This document shows, piece after piece, positions 27,704 through 37,720 of a DNA stretch of 64,000 bases. Position numbers and translations under genes: made by a program. This stretch comes from Streptomyces sp. NRRL F-4489 (GTDB lineage Bacteria; Actinomycetota; Actinomycetes; Streptomycetales; Streptomycetaceae), in assembly GCF_001509485.1 (NCBI RefSeq), contig NZ_LLZI01000079.1, positions 25,222 to 89,221 of the forward strand, in the 5' to 3' direction. Numbering within the stretch: position 1 is the stretch's first letter; each line of letters opens with the position of its first letter. A model generated the notes under the pieces. The model saw only the letters and a list, made by a program, of their open reading frames with translations. It was not told the origin of the DNA and searched no databases.

Positions 27704-29311
27704 TCAGCTGGAGACGCCGCGGGCCAGCTCCCAGATCTGGAGCGCCGAGGAGGAGTTGAGGGCCCACTGGATGCCGGTGATGTTGTCGCGGGCGGCGACG
27801 TACTGCTTGCCCTGCCACAGCGGCACGTACGGCACGTCGTCGGCGAGGATGTCCTGCGCCTGCTTGAAGTCGTCCCCGGCGGCGTTGCGGTCGGTCTGCT
27901 GGCGGGTGGCCGGGATCAACTGGTTCTCGATCTTCTCGTTGCGGTAGGGCGAGTTGAGGAAGTTGCCCTTGCCGATGAACGGCGCGATGTAGTTGTCGGC
28001 GTCCGGGATGTCGGCGAACCAGCCCATGCCGTACGCGGCGTACTTGCCGCCGGAGGCGTCGGTGCGGAACTGCTGCCAGCGGTCGACGCCCTTGACGCTG
28101 ACGTCGAAGAGCTTGGTGGCGTTGAGCTGCTTCTGGAGGGCGGCGAACTCCTGCGCGGTGTTCGGGCCGTAGTGGTACTTGGAGTAGGTCAGGGTGAACT
28201 TCACCGGGGTGGTGATGTTCGCCTGCTCCAGGGTCTTGCGCGCGGCGGCCGTGTTCGGGTCGCCGTACTTGGTGAAGAAGGAGTTGATGTGCCCGACCAC
28301 GCCCTGGGGGACGAGGGAGTACAGCGGGTCGGCGGTGTAGCCGTAGACGTCGCGGACCAGCTGGGAGCGGTTGACGACCTGCGCCATGGCCTGCCGGACG
28401 GCCTTGTTGGAGACGGCCGGGTCCTTGGTGTTGAAGGCGATGTAGCGGATCTCCTGGCCGGGCATCGCCTGCACCATCAGGTGCTTGTCCTTGGAGTTCT
28501 CCAGGCTCTTGATCTGGGTGGGCGACAGGCCGCGGCCGAGCAGGTCGATATCGCCCTTGCGCAGCGCGGCGTCCATGTCCGCGGAGTCGTCGAAGAACCG
28601 CATCTCCACCTTGTCGTTCTTCACCGTCAGCCCGCCCTTGTAGTCGGGGTTCTTGGTGAAGACGGCCTTGGTGAGGCGGTCGCCGCTGTACTCGGCCTTG
28701 AGGGTGTACGGGCCCGAACCGACCGTCTGCCAGCCCTTGTAGAGGCTGTTCTTCGGGTACACCTGGCTGTCGACGATCGCCGCGGCGGGGGTGGCGAGCT
28801 TCTGCGGGAAGGTGGCGTCCGGCTTGGTGAGGTGGAAGACCACCTCGCGGTCGTTGGGGGTCTCCACCCGGTCGATGTCGTTGAGCAGCGACACCGGGCC
28901 GTTGGTGTAGTTGATGGTCCGCAGCCGGTCGATGGAGAACTTCACGTCCTCGGCGGTGAGCGCATGCCCGTTCGAAAACTTCAGGCCGCTGCGCAGGGTG
29001 CACCGGAACTGCTCGTTCTGGGTGTCCCGGAAGCCGCAGGACTCGGCGGCCTCGGGGACCGCCGCGGTGCCGCTGCGGGGCATCCGCATCAGCGTCTGGA
29101 ACGTGCCGCGCAGGACGTTCCAGGCGTCGACGTCGTACGCCTGCGCCGGGTCCAGCGGCGCGGGGGCCGCCTTGGTGGCCTCGATCTGCGAGGCGACCCC
29201 GACGATGATCGGCGCGTCGGCCGAGCCGGCGCCGTCGGTGCTGCCGCATGCAGCGAGAGCCGGGGCGAGAAGACCGGCCAGCGCCGGCAGCACCAAGGTC
29301 TTGCGATTCAT
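27704..29311 (-). CDS. Peptide-type (SBP_bac_5) solute-binding lipoprotein, copy 2
   Basis: The 535-residue paralogue starts at the ATG at 29311 (MNRKTLVLPALAGLLAPALA, lipobox LAAC), preceded by AAGGAA. It shares the layout of copy 1, for example CTLRSGLKFSNGHALTAEDV, YNSLVPQ-like segments (YTADPLYSLVPQGVVGHINS) and YVPLWQGKQYVAARDNITGI. The two probably arose by tandem duplication and have diverged considerably, which suggests different ligands. It lies 86 bases upstream of copy 1 on the same strand, so they can be cotranscribed. No transporter components lie next to it. Confidence 0.92.
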   Translation of the reverse strand: MNRKTLVLPALAGLLAPALAACGSTDGAGSADAPIIVGVASQIEATKAAPAPLDPAQAYDVDAWNVLRGTFQTLMRMPRSGTAAVPEAAESCGFRDTQNEQFRCTLRSGLKFSNGHALTAEDVKFSIDRLRTINYTNGPVSLLNDIDRVETPNDREVVFHLTKPDATFPQKLATPAAAIVDSQVYPKNSLYKGWQTVGSGPYTLKAEYSGDRLTKAVFTKNPDYKGGLTVKNDKVEMRFFDDSADMDAALRKGDIDLLGRGLSPTQIKSLENSKDKHLMVQAMPGQEIRYIAFNTKDPAVSNKAVRQAMAQVVNRSQLVRDVYGYTADPLYSLVPQGVVGHINSFFTKYGDPNTAAARKTLEQANITTPVKFTLTYSKYHYGPNTAQEFAALQKQLNATKLFDVSVKGVDRWQQFRTDASGGKYAAYGMGWFADIPDADNYIAPFIGKGNFLNSPYRNEKIENQLIPATRQQTDRNAAGDDFKQAQDILADDVPYVPLWQGKQYVAARDNITGIQWALNSSSALQIWELARGVSS

Positions 29312-29672
29312 CGTCGGCAGGTTCCTTATCAGCGCAGAGGTGTTGCTCGCGTCGAGATTAGTAGGCACCGCCAGCCGGTCATCGACGCGCGGGAGTTACA
29401 GCGTTATGGCGGTGGGATAACGGGAACTGCGTGATCGATATCCGGACGGTGGAACGTTTCGCACGTTGGTCCACCAATCCGGACACTTACCCCCGTAGAA
29501 ACCACCGGACGAACCCCCTGGAACACCACCTGGGCGCGGTGTCGACGGCGCGGCACGTGAGAAACGTCACGCTCCCCGGCCGCCGGACCGGGCGGAGAAT
29601 TTCCCCGGGTATTCGTCACGGAAAATGAGCCGATCGCTGCCGTGAGTTCCCGGGGATTGTGTTGCGGCACGC
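29312..29672. other. Non-coding region upstream of the solute-binding protein genes
   Basis: These 361 bases separate the solute-binding gene from the HAD gene, both on the minus strand. The region is less GC-rich than its surroundings and should hold the promoter for the binding proteins. I see only weak inverted repeats such as CGTGA/TCACG near 29557 and no convincing gene. Confidence 0.5.
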
Positions 29673-30386
29673 TCAGTGCACGCTGCCCCGGCTTTCCGTG
29701 ATCAGGGACCGCAGAAATGGGAGATCCACTTCTTCCAGCGAGCCGACCACGGTCCGCCCCGGCGCGGGCGGTACGGGCGCCACGGACGGCACCGCGACCA
29801 CCCGGCAGCCGGCCGCCTCGCCCGCCCGCACGCCGGTCAGGGTGTCCTCGACGACGGCGCACCGGGCCGGGTTCACGCCCAGCCGGGCGGCGGCCGTCAG
29901 ATACGGGTCCGGGTGCGGCTTGGTGCGCTTGAGATCGTCGCCGGCGACGGTCAGCTTGAAGTGCTCCGGGCCCAGGGAGCGCAGCATCCGCTCGATGACG
30001 GTCCGGTGCGAGGCGGTGACCAGCGCGGTCGGCACGCGGTGCGCGGCCAGCTCGGACAGCAGTCGGCGGGCGCCCGGCATCAGCGGGACGCCGCGCGCGA
30101 TCCGGGCCGCGAACGCGTCGTTGAGGAGGGTGCTCAGCTCCGCCAGGCCGATGTCGGCGCCGGTCGCCCGGATGAGGTAGCCGGCGCTGCGGGTCATCGG
30201 GCCGCCGACCACCACCTCCCGGTGGCGCTCGTCCAGGGTGTGGCCGAGCGAGGCGAAGACCTCCGTCTCCGCCTCCCACCAGAAGCCCTCGGTGTCCACG
30301 AGGGTGCCGTCCAGATCGAGGAACACGGCCTGGAGGGTCGCGGCTTCGGCCGTCCGGGTGCCGACTGCGGGGATGCTGCTGGTCAT
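29673..30386 (-). CDS. HAD-superfamily phosphatase, beta-phosphoglucomutase-like
   Basis: From the ATG at 30386 (GGAGGTGG just upstream) the protein has 237 residues. The nucleophile motif FLDLDGTLVDTEGFWWEAE carries the catalytic Asp pair. It has a helical cap, then VPTALVTASHRTVIERML (motif II), KLTVAGDDLKRTKPHPDPYL (motif III Lys) and CAVVEDTLTGVRAGEAAGCR (motif IV). This is the subclass I pattern of phosphatases and sugar-phosphate mutases. The specific substrate is unknown. It lies between metH and the binding protein genes on the same strand. Confidence 0.92.
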   Translation of the reverse strand: MTSSIPAVGTRTAEAATLQAVFLDLDGTLVDTEGFWWEAETEVFASLGHTLDERHREVVVGGPMTRSAGYLIRATGADIGLAELSTLLNDAFAARIARGVPLMPGARRLLSELAAHRVPTALVTASHRTVIERMLRSLGPEHFKLTVAGDDLKRTKPHPDPYLTAAARLGVNPARCAVVEDTLTGVRAGEAAGCRVVAVPSVAPVPPAPGRTVVGSLEEVDLPFLRSLITESRGSVH

Positions 30387-30569
30387 CCATCCACCTCCAT
30401 GAGGACGCCCCGCGAAGGGACGAAAGGGCCGGCCGCCTCCCCCGGCTGGGGGAAACGACCGGCCGCTACCGGACCGACCAGTGTACGACGGCACCCGGCG
30501 GAGCGCCCGGGGGCGCTCCGCTATCGCTGCAGCGTCGCTACCGGTCCGCTACCGGTCCGCTACCGCGCG

Positions 30570-33500
30570 CTACCGCGCGTTGAAGTACTTCGCCTCCGGG
30601 TGGTGGATGACGATGGCGTCGGTGGACTGCTCGGGGTGGAGCTGGAACTCCTCGGAGAGCTGGACCCCGATCCGCTCCGGGCGGAGCAGGTCGGCGATCT
30701 TGGCGCGGTCCTCCAGGTCGGGGCAGGCGCCGTAGCCGAGGGAGAAGCGCGCGCCGCGGTACTTCAGCGCGAACATGTCCTCGACGTCGGCCGGGTCCTC
30801 CCCGGCGAAGCCCAGCTCGGCGCGGACCCGGGCGTGCCAGTACTCGGCCAGCGCCTCCGCCAACTGCACGGACAGGCCGTGGAGTTCGAGGTAGTCGCGG
30901 TAGGAGTTGGCCTCGAACAGCTTGGCCGTCTCCTCGCCGATCCGCGAGCCGACGGTGACAACCTGGAGGCCGACCACATCGGTCTCGCCGGACTCCTCCG
31001 GGCGGAAGAAGTCGGCCAGGCAGAGCCGGCGGCCGCGGCGCTGGCGCGGGAAGGTGAAGCGGGTCAGCTCGGTGCCGTCCTCGCCCAGCAGGATCAGGTC
31101 GTCGCCCTTGGAGACGCACGGGAAGTAGCCGTGGACGACCGCGGCCTCCAGGAGGTTCTCGGTCTGGAGCTTGTCCAGCCAGCCCCGCAGCCGCGGCCGG
31201 CCCTCGGTCTCCACCAGCTCCTCGTACGTGGGGCCCTCGCCGGTGCGGGCCTGCTTCAGGCCCCACTGGCCCTTGAAGAGCGCGCCCTCGTCCAGCCAGG
31301 AGGCGTAGTCGGCGAGCTGGATGCCCTTGCTGACCCGGGTGCCCCAGAACGGCGGGGTGGGGACGGGGTTGTCGGTGGCCACGTCGGAGCGGACCGCGCC
31401 CTCCTCCGGCTCCGGCTCGGTGATCTGCACGTCGCGCTTGGGGACGCGGCGCTGCTTGAGCTCGGGCAGGGTCGCGCCGGGCACCCCGCGCTTGACGGCG
31501 ATCAGCGCGTCCATCAGCCGCAGGCCCTCGAACGCGTCGCGGGCGTAGCGGACCTCGCCCTCGTAGATCTCGTGGAGGTCCTGTTCGACGTAGGCGCGGG
31601 TGAGGGCGGCGCCGCCGAGGATGACGGGGTAGTCGGCGGCCATCTTGCGCTGGTTGAGCTCCTCCAGGTTCTCCTTCATGATCACCGTGGACTTCACCAG
31701 CAGGCCGGACATGCCGATGACGTCGGCGCGGTGCTCCTCGGCGGCCTCCAGGATCGCCGAGACCGGCTGCTTGATGCCGAGGTTGACGACGTTGTAGCCG
31801 TTGTTCGACAGGATGATGTCGACGAGGTTCTTGCCGATGTCGTGGACGTCGCCGCGGACGGTGGCCAGCACGATGGTGCCCTTGCCCTCGTCGTCGGACT
31901 TCTCCATATGCGGTTCGAGGTAGGCCACCGCGGTCTTCATGACCTCGGCGGACTGGAGGACGAACGGCAGCTGCATCTGGCCGGAGCCGAAGAGGTCGCC
32001 GACCACCTTCATCCCGTCCAGGAGGGTGTCGTTGACGATGTCCAGGGCCGGGCGGTCCTGGAGCGCCGCGTCGAGGTCGGCCTCCAGGCCGTTGCGTTCG
32101 CCGTCGATGATGCGGCGCTTGAGCCGCTCCTCCAGCGGCAGCGCGGCCAGCTCCTCGGCCTTGCCGGCCTTGAGGGACTTGGCGGTGGCGCCCTCGAACA
32201 GCTCCATCAGCTTCTGGAGCGGGTCGTAGCCCTCGCGGCGGCGGTCGTAAATGAGGTCGAGGGCGGTCTGGACCTCTTCCTCGCTGAAGCGGGCGATCGG
32301 CAGGATCTTGCTGGCGTGGACGATCGCGGAGTCCAGGCCGGCCTTGACGCACTCGTCCAGGAAGACGGAGTTGAGGACGATCCGGGCGGCGGGGTTGAGG
32401 CCGAAGGAGATGTTGGACAGGCCCAGCGTGGTCTGGACGTCCGGGTGGCGCTGCTTCAGCTCGCGGATGGCCTCGATGGTGGCGATGCCGTCCTTGCGGG
32501 ACTCCTCCTGGCCGGTGCAGATGGTGAAGGTGAGGCAGTCGATGAGGATGTCCGACTCGTGGATGCCCCAGTTGCCGGTCAGGTCGGCGATCAGCCGTTC
32601 GGCGATCTCGACCTTCTTCTCGACCGTGCGGGCCTGGCCCTCCTCGTCGATGGTCAGCGCGATCAGGGCCGCGCCGTGCTCGGCGGCGAGCTGCGTCACC
32701 TTGGCGAACCGCGACTCCGGGCCGTCGCCGTCCTCGTAGTTGACGGAGTTGATGACCGCGCGGCCGCCGAGCTTCTCCAGTCCGGCGCGGATGACCTCGA
32801 CCTCGGTGGAGTCCAGGACGATGGGCAGGGTCGAGGCGGTGGCGAAGCGGCCGGCCAGCTCGGTCATATCGGCCACGCCGTCCCGGCCGACGTAGTCCAC
32901 GCACAGGTCGAGCATGTGCGCGCCCTCGCGGATCTGGTCGCGGGCCATCTCCACGCAGTCGTCCCAGCGGCCCTCCAGCATGGCCTCGCGGAACTTCTTC
33001 GACCCGTTGGCGTTCGTCCGCTCGCCGATGGCGAGGTACGAGGTGTCCTGGCGGAACGGGACGGTCTGGTAGAGGGAAGCGGCGCCCGGCTCGGGGCGCG
33101 GCTCGCGGGCCGGCGGGGTCAGATCGCGGACCCGTTCGACGACCTGCCGCAGGTGCTCGGGGGTGGTGCCGCAGCAGCCGCCGACCAGCGAGAGGCCGTA
33201 CTCGGTGACGAAGGTCTCCTGGGCGTCGGCCAGCTCGGCGGCGGAGAGCGGGTAGTGGGCACCGTCCTTGCCGAGGACCGGCAGGCCCGCGTTGGGCATG
33301 CAGGACAGCGGGATACGGGAGTGGCGGGCGAGGTAGCGCAGGTGCTCGCTCATCTCGGCCGGGCCGGTGGCGCAGTTCAGGCCGATCATGTCGATGCCCA
33401 GCGGCTCCAGGGCCGTCAGGGCGGCGCCGATCTCCGAGCCGAGCAGCATGGTGCCGGTGGTCTCGACGGTGACCGAGCAGATGACCGGCAGGTCGGTGCC

Positions 33501-34079
33501 GGTGGCGGCCAGGGCGCGGCGGGCGCCGAGCACGGCGGCCTTGGTCTGCAGGAGGTCCTGGGTGGTCTCGACCAGCAGCGCGTCGGCGCCGCCCTCGATC
33601 AGGCCCTCGGCGTTGCGCTGGTAGGCGTCGCGGAGGGCGGGGTAGCCGACGTGGCCGAGGGTGGGGAGCTTGGTGCCCGGGCCCATGGAGCCCAGGACGT
33701 AGCGCTGCTGCCCGGTGGCGTCGGTGTACTCGTCGGCGACCTCGCGGGCGATGGCGGCACCGGCCCGCGACAGCTCGTGGATCCGGTCGGCGATGTCGTA
33801 CTCGGCCAGCGCGGCGTGGTTGGCGCCGAAGGTGTTGGTCTCCACGCAGTCCACGCCGACCGCGAAGTACGCGTCGTGCACCGAGCGCACGATGTCGGGG
33901 CGGGTGACGTTGAGGATCTCGTTGCAGCCCTCCAGCTGCTGGAAGTCCTCCATGGAGGGGTCCTGCGCCTGGAGCATCGTGCCCATGGCGCCATCGGCGA
34001 CCACGACCCGTGAGGCGAGCGCCTCGCGGAGTGAGGTGACGCGGGACGAGCTGGTGGACGAGGGCGTATTCGAAGCCAT
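30570..34079 (-). CDS. metH: Cobalamin-dependent methionine synthase MetH
   Basis: MetH transfers a methyl group from methyltetrahydrofolate to homocysteine through bound cobalamin. The 1169-residue protein contains all modules. The homocysteine-binding barrel has GLNCATGP and LVGGCCGTTPEHL (zinc Cys residues). The pterin-binding barrel has AIGERTNANGSKKFREAML, and the cobalamin domain has the DxHxxG motif (VRGDVHDIGKNLVDIILSN). The C-terminal activation domain ends AIVIHHPEAKYFNAR. The ATG at 34079 has GGGAG upstream. It is divergent from gylR across 237 bases. I see no cobalamin riboswitch in that gap. Confidence 0.96.
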   Translation of the reverse strand: MASNTPSSTSSSRVTSLREALASRVVVADGAMGTMLQAQDPSMEDFQQLEGCNEILNVTRPDIVRSVHDAYFAVGVDCVETNTFGANHAALAEYDIADRIHELSRAGAAIAREVADEYTDATGQQRYVLGSMGPGTKLPTLGHVGYPALRDAYQRNAEGLIEGGADALLVETTQDLLQTKAAVLGARRALAATGTDLPVICSVTVETTGTMLLGSEIGAALTALEPLGIDMIGLNCATGPAEMSEHLRYLARHSRIPLSCMPNAGLPVLGKDGAHYPLSAAELADAQETFVTEYGLSLVGGCCGTTPEHLRQVVERVRDLTPPAREPRPEPGAASLYQTVPFRQDTSYLAIGERTNANGSKKFREAMLEGRWDDCVEMARDQIREGAHMLDLCVDYVGRDGVADMTELAGRFATASTLPIVLDSTEVEVIRAGLEKLGGRAVINSVNYEDGDGPESRFAKVTQLAAEHGAALIALTIDEEGQARTVEKKVEIAERLIADLTGNWGIHESDILIDCLTFTICTGQEESRKDGIATIEAIRELKQRHPDVQTTLGLSNISFGLNPAARIVLNSVFLDECVKAGLDSAIVHASKILPIARFSEEEVQTALDLIYDRRREGYDPLQKLMELFEGATAKSLKAGKAEELAALPLEERLKRRIIDGERNGLEADLDAALQDRPALDIVNDTLLDGMKVVGDLFGSGQMQLPFVLQSAEVMKTAVAYLEPHMEKSDDEGKGTIVLATVRGDVHDIGKNLVDIILSNNGYNVVNLGIKQPVSAILEAAEEHRADVIGMSGLLVKSTVIMKENLEELNQRKMAADYPVILGGAALTRAYVEQDLHEIYEGEVRYARDAFEGLRLMDALIAVKRGVPGATLPELKQRRVPKRDVQITEPEPEEGAVRSDVATDNPVPTPPFWGTRVSKGIQLADYASWLDEGALFKGQWGLKQARTGEGPTYEELVETEGRPRLRGWLDKLQTENLLEAAVVHGYFPCVSKGDDLILLGEDGTELTRFTFPRQRRGRRLCLADFFRPEESGETDVVGLQVVTVGSRIGEETAKLFEANSYRDYLELHGLSVQLAEALAEYWHARVRAELGFAGEDPADVEDMFALKYRGARFSLGYGACPDLEDRAKIADLLRPERIGVQLSEEFQLHPEQSTDAIVIHHPEAKYFNAR

Positions 34080-34277
34080 GGAGGTGCTCCCGTGGTTGCG
34101 ACGGCTGTCGGCTTTGCGCCCCCCTTCAGGGAGCGCACCCGGCCAGCGTAGCTTCCGGGCCGGGAGAGGCGTTCCCCATTCCACGGCGTGGACAGCCCGG
34201 TCGCGGCGCGATCCGGCCGGTCCTCCATGATCGGCGTGGGCCCGCCTCCCTCCCCATGGTCGGCATGGGCCGATATC

Positions 34278-34294
34278 GTTCAGCATTGTCGAAC
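34278..34294. promoter_or_regulatory. Candidate GylR operator upstream of gylR
   Basis: GTTCAGCATTGTCGAAC is flanked by the inverted GTTC/GAAC pair and lies 22 bases before the gylR start. The core GCATTGTCGAAC occurs again ahead of glpF at 35172-35183. IclR-type regulators often control their own promoter through such sites. Confidence 0.6.
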
Positions 34295-34316
34295 CGCATA
34301 CTTCGGAGGTCGCCCG

Positions 34317-35081
34317 ATGGCACGCACCATCCAGTCGCTGGAGCGAGCAGCCGCGATGCTGCGGCTGCTGGCGGGGGGAGAGCGACGGCTGGGCCTCTCC
34401 GACATCTCCTCGTCCCTGGGGCTGGCCAAGGGCACCGCGCACGGGATCCTGCGCACCCTCCAGCAGGAGGGCTTCGTCGAGCAGGACCCGGCCTCGGGCC
34501 GCTACCAGCTCGGCGCCGAGCTGCTCCGCCTGGGCAACAGCTACCTGGACGTCCACGAGCTGCGGGCGCGCGCCCTGGTGTGGACCGACGACCTGGCCCG
34601 CTCCAGCGGGGAGAGCGTCTACCTCGGCGTCCTGCACCAGCAGGGCGTACTGATCGTCCACCACGTCTTCCGCCCCGACGACAGCCGGCAGGTGCTGGAG
34701 GTCGGCGCGATGCAGCCGCTGCACAGCACGGCCCTGGGGAAGGTGCTCTCGGCGTACGACCCGGTGGCGCACAGCGAGGCGGTGGAGGCCCAGCGGGAGG
34801 CGTTCACACCGCGGACCCTGACGTCCCTGGCGGACTTCGAGGGGGTGCTGGACCTCACCCGGGCCCGGGGCTGGGCCGCGGACGTGGAGGAGACCTGGGA
34901 GGGCGTGGCGTCCGTCGCCGCGCCGATCCACGACCGGCGGCGGATGCCGGTGGGCGCGGTGGGGGTCACGGGGGCCGTGGAGCGGGTCTGCCGGGACGGC
35001 GAATTGCGGCCGGAAATCGTCGCCGCTGTGAGGGATTGCGCACGAGCCGTCTCCAGGGACCTCGGCGCAGGGCGATTCTGA
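34317..35081 (+). CDS. gylR: Glycerol operon regulator GylR (IclR family)
   Basis: The 254-residue protein begins MARTIQSLERAAAMLRLLAG. Its winged HTH (LSDISSSLGLAKGTAHGILR) and IclR effector domain (SSGESVYLGVLHQQGVLIVH, then LEVGAMQPLHSTALGKVLSA) are typical. In S. coelicolor GylR represses the glycerol operon and its own gene until glycerol 3-phosphate or glycerol appears. Here it is followed after 228 bases by glpF, glpK and glpD, and a shared sequence motif precedes both transcripts. The ATG start has CGGAGGT seven bases upstream. Confidence 0.95.
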   Translation: MARTIQSLERAAAMLRLLAGGERRLGLSDISSSLGLAKGTAHGILRTLQQEGFVEQDPASGRYQLGAELLRLGNSYLDVHELRARALVWTDDLARSSGESVYLGVLHQQGVLIVHHVFRPDDSRQVLEVGAMQPLHSTALGKVLSAYDPVAHSEAVEAQREAFTPRTLTSLADFEGVLDLTRARGWAADVEETWEGVASVAAPIHDRRRMPVGAVGVTGAVERVCRDGELRPEIVAAVRDCARAVSRDLGAGRF

Positions 35082-35159
35082 CCGTTTTTCACCGGAATGT
35101 TCACCTAGGTTTTTCGCCACAGCACCCTTGACGGGCTCAGGGAGGTGAACAAAACTGCC

Positions 35160-35183
35160 GTTCGTCGGTCGGCATTGTCGAAC
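35160..35183 (+). promoter_or_regulatory. Candidate GylR operator upstream of glpF
   Basis: GTTCG at 35160-35164 and CGAAC at 35179-35183 are inverted and enclose the GCATTGTCGAAC core (35172-35183) also found before gylR. It lies about 127 bases upstream of the glpF start codon, where a transcription start and operator are expected. Confidence 0.6.
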
Positions 35184-35309
35184 ACCTAACGGCAATAAGG
35201 GTTATGGTGAGCAATGCCGCGGGGCCGACCAACGCCCTCTCGGAGGGCGCGGACCACCGGAGGGACCCGGGGTTCGCCTTCCCCTGGACGAAGGACAAAG
35301 GAGTCGCGG

Positions 35310-36098
35310 GTGTCCAGCTCCGACATCTTCATCAGCGAGACCATCGGTACCGCTGTTCTGGTCTTGATGGGCGGCGGCGTCTGCGCCGCCGTCACCTTCA
35401 AGCGCTCCAAGGCGTTCGACGCCGGATGGGTCGCCATCGCCTTCGGGTGGGGCTTCGCCGTCCTGACCGGTGCATACATCGCCGCGAAGTCCGGCGCGCA
35501 CCTGAACCCCGCCGTCACGGTCGGCATCGCCATCAAGGGCGGCATCCCGTGGAGCGATGTGCCGGTGTACTTCGCCGGCGAGTTCCTCGGCGCCATGATC
35601 GGCGCGGTCCTGGTCTGGCTGGCGTACTACGGCCAGTTCCGGGCGCATCTGACCGACCCAGAGGTACTGGCCGGCCACAACGGCGAGGAGGGCATGGTCG
35701 ACCCGGCCGCCGCCCCCAAGGCCGGCCCGGTGCTCGGCGTCTTCTCCACCGGCCCGGAGATCCGGCACGCGGTGCAGAACCTCGTCACCGAGATCATCGC
35801 CACCACCGTGCTCGTGCTGGCGATCCTCACCCTCGGTCTGAGCGACAACGGCAAGGGCGTGGGCGCCATCGGCACCCTGCTCGTCGCCCTGGTCGTGACC
35901 GGTATCGGCCTCTCGCTGGGCGGCCCGACCGGGTACGCGATCAACCCGGTCCGCGACCTCGGTCCGCGTATCGTGCACGCGCTGCTGCCGCTGCCGAACA
36001 AGGGCGGGTCCGACTGGGGCTACGCCTGGATCCCGGTGGTCGGCCCGCTGATCGGCGGGGCCCTCGCCGGGGGCATCTATCAGATGGCGTTCGCCTGA
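35310..36098 (+). CDS. glpF: Glycerol uptake facilitator GlpF (aquaglyceroporin)
   Basis: The 262-residue protein is an MIP channel with six membrane helices. The first NPA box is in [17 protein letters not shown]. The second is the aquaglyceroporin variant [10 protein letters not shown], where Asp replaces the usual residue after Arg and favours glycerol. The GTG at 35310 has AAAGGAG six bases upstream; the frame remains open upstream but lacks a ribosome site. It is the first gene of the glycerol operon and admits glycerol for GlpK. It corresponds to gylC of S. coelicolor. Confidence 0.95.
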   Translation: MSSSDIFISETIGTAVLVLMGGGVCAAVTFKRSKAFDAGWVAIAFGWGFAVLTGAYIAAKSGAHLNPAVTVGIAIKGGIPWSDVPVYFAGEFLGAMIGAVLVWLAYYGQFRAHLTDPEVLAGHNGEEGMVDPAAAPKAGPVLGVFSTGPEIRHAVQNLVTEIIATTVLVLAILTLGLSDNGKGVGAIGTLLVALVVTGIGLSLGGPTGYAINPVRDLGPRIVHALLPLPNKGGSDWGYAWIPVVGPLIGGALAGGIYQMAFA

Positions 36099-36150
36099 GC
36101 CGCCCCGACCGACCCGCCTCCGCCCGCACCACGACCTTGGAGCACACACC

Positions 36151-37707
36151 ATGAGCGACACCCCGAGCACCTCCTCGCACGGCCACGGCCCGTTCATCGC
36201 GGCGATCGACCAGGGCACCACCTCCAGCCGCTGCATCGTCTTCGACCGGGACGGCAGAATCGTCTCCGTCGACCAGAAGGAACACGAGCAGATCTTCCCC
36301 AAGCCGGGCTGGGTCGAGCACGACGCCACCGAGATCTGGACCAACGTCCAGCAGGTCGTCGAGGGCGCCATCGAGAAGGCCGCGCAGTCCAACCCTGGCC
36401 TGACCCCCGCCGATGTCAAGGCCATCGGCATCACCAACCAGCGCGAGACCACGCTGCTGTGGGACAAGAACACCGGTGAGCCGGTCCACAACGCCATCGT
36501 CTGGCAGGACACCCGCACCGACGCGCTCTGCCGCGAGCTGGGCCGCAACGTCGGCCAGGACCGCTTCCGCCGCGAGACCGGACTGCCGCTGGCGTCCTAC
36601 TTCGCCGGGCCGAAGATCCGCTGGCTGCTGGACAACGTCGAGGGGCTGCGCGAGCGCGCCGAGCGCGGCGACATCCTCTTCGGCACCATGGACTCCTGGG
36701 TCATCTGGAACCTCACCGGCGGGGTCAACGGCGGCCGGCACGTCACCGACGTCACCAACGCCTCCCGCACCCTGCTGATGAACCTCCACACCCTCCAGTG
36801 GGACGAGAAGATCCTCGCGTCGATGGGCATCCCGGCCGCGCTGCTGCCGGAGATCCGGTCCTCCGCCGAGGTCTACGGCACCACCGCCGCCGGCGTCCTG
36901 GCGGGCGTCCCGGTCGCCTCCGCGCTCGGCGACCAGCAGGCCGCGCTGTTCGGCCAGACCTGCTTCGACGAGGGCGAGGCCAAGTCCACGTACGGCACCG
37001 GCACCTTCATGCTGATGAACACCGGCCACCAGCCGGTCAACTCCTACAACGGGCTGCTGACCACGGTCGGCTACCGGATCGGCGACGAGCGCCCGGTCTA
37101 CGCCCTGGAGGGCTCCATCGCCGTCACCGGCTCGCTCGTCCAGTGGATGCGCGACCAGATGGGCCTCATCAACAGCGCGGCCGAGATCGAGACCCTGGCC
37201 AGCACCGTCGAGGACAACGGCGGCGCGTACTTCGTCCCGGCCTTCTCCGGCCTGTTCGCCCCCTACTGGCGCTCCGACGCGCGCGGTGTCATCGCGGGCC
37301 TGACCCGCTACGTCACCAAGGCGCACATCGCCCGCGCCGTCCTGGAGGCCACCGCCTGGCAGACCCGCGAGATCACCGACGCGATGACCAAGGACTCCGG
37401 CGTCGACCTGACCGCGCTCAAGGTCGACGGCGGTATGACCTCCAACAACCTGCTGATGCAGACCATCTCGGACTTCCTGGACGCCCCCGTGGTGCGCCCG
37501 ATGGTCGCCGAGACCACCTGCCTCGGCGCTGCCTACGCGGCCGGTCTGGCCGTCGGCTTCTGGTCCAGCACCGACGAGCTGCGCGCCAACTGGCGCCGGG
37601 CCGCCGAGTGGACCCCCCGCATGGACGCGGCCACCCGTGACCGCGAGTACAAGAACTGGCTCAAGGCCGTTGAGCGGACCATGGGCTGGCTCGACGACGA
37701 GAGCTGA
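36151..37707 (+). CDS. glpK: Glycerol kinase GlpK
   Basis: GlpK phosphorylates glycerol to glycerol 3-phosphate, trapping it in the cell. The 518-residue FGGY kinase starts at an ATG (GGAG upstream). It has the N-terminal phosphate loop [20 protein letters not shown], the family signature [33 protein letters not shown] and the C-terminal [15 protein letters not shown]. It lies 52 bases after glpF and 13 bases before glpD in one operon. It corresponds to gylA of S. coelicolor. Confidence 0.97.
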   Translation: MSDTPSTSSHGHGPFIAAIDQGTTSSRCIVFDRDGRIVSVDQKEHEQIFPKPGWVEHDATEIWTNVQQVVEGAIEKAAQSNPGLTPADVKAIGITNQRETTLLWDKNTGEPVHNAIVWQDTRTDALCRELGRNVGQDRFRRETGLPLASYFAGPKIRWLLDNVEGLRERAERGDILFGTMDSWVIWNLTGGVNGGRHVTDVTNASRTLLMNLHTLQWDEKILASMGIPAALLPEIRSSAEVYGTTAAGVLAGVPVASALGDQQAALFGQTCFDEGEAKSTYGTGTFMLMNTGHQPVNSYNGLLTTVGYRIGDERPVYALEGSIAVTGSLVQWMRDQMGLINSAAEIETLASTVEDNGGAYFVPAFSGLFAPYWRSDARGVIAGLTRYVTKAHIARAVLEATAWQTREITDAMTKDSGVDLTALKVDGGMTSNNLLMQTISDFLDAPVVRPMVAETTCLGAAYAAGLAVGFWSSTDELRANWRRAAEWTPRMDAATRDREYKNWLKAVERTMGWLDDES

Positions 37708-37720
37708 CGAGGAGCACATC

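Noticed and set aside
29431-29628. 65-residue frame on the plus strand between the binding protein and HAD genes
   Set aside because: No ribosome site, no family resemblance and the region probably holds the binding protein promoter.
29676-34013. 1445-residue open frame on the plus strand opposite metH
   Set aside because: The mirror frame of metH, Val/Leu/Gly-biased without domains; MetH motifs are on the minus strand.
34080-34316. Cobalamin riboswitch upstream of metH
   Set aside because: The interval is short and shows no B12-box-like conserved segments; MetH needs cobalamin and is not usually repressed by it.
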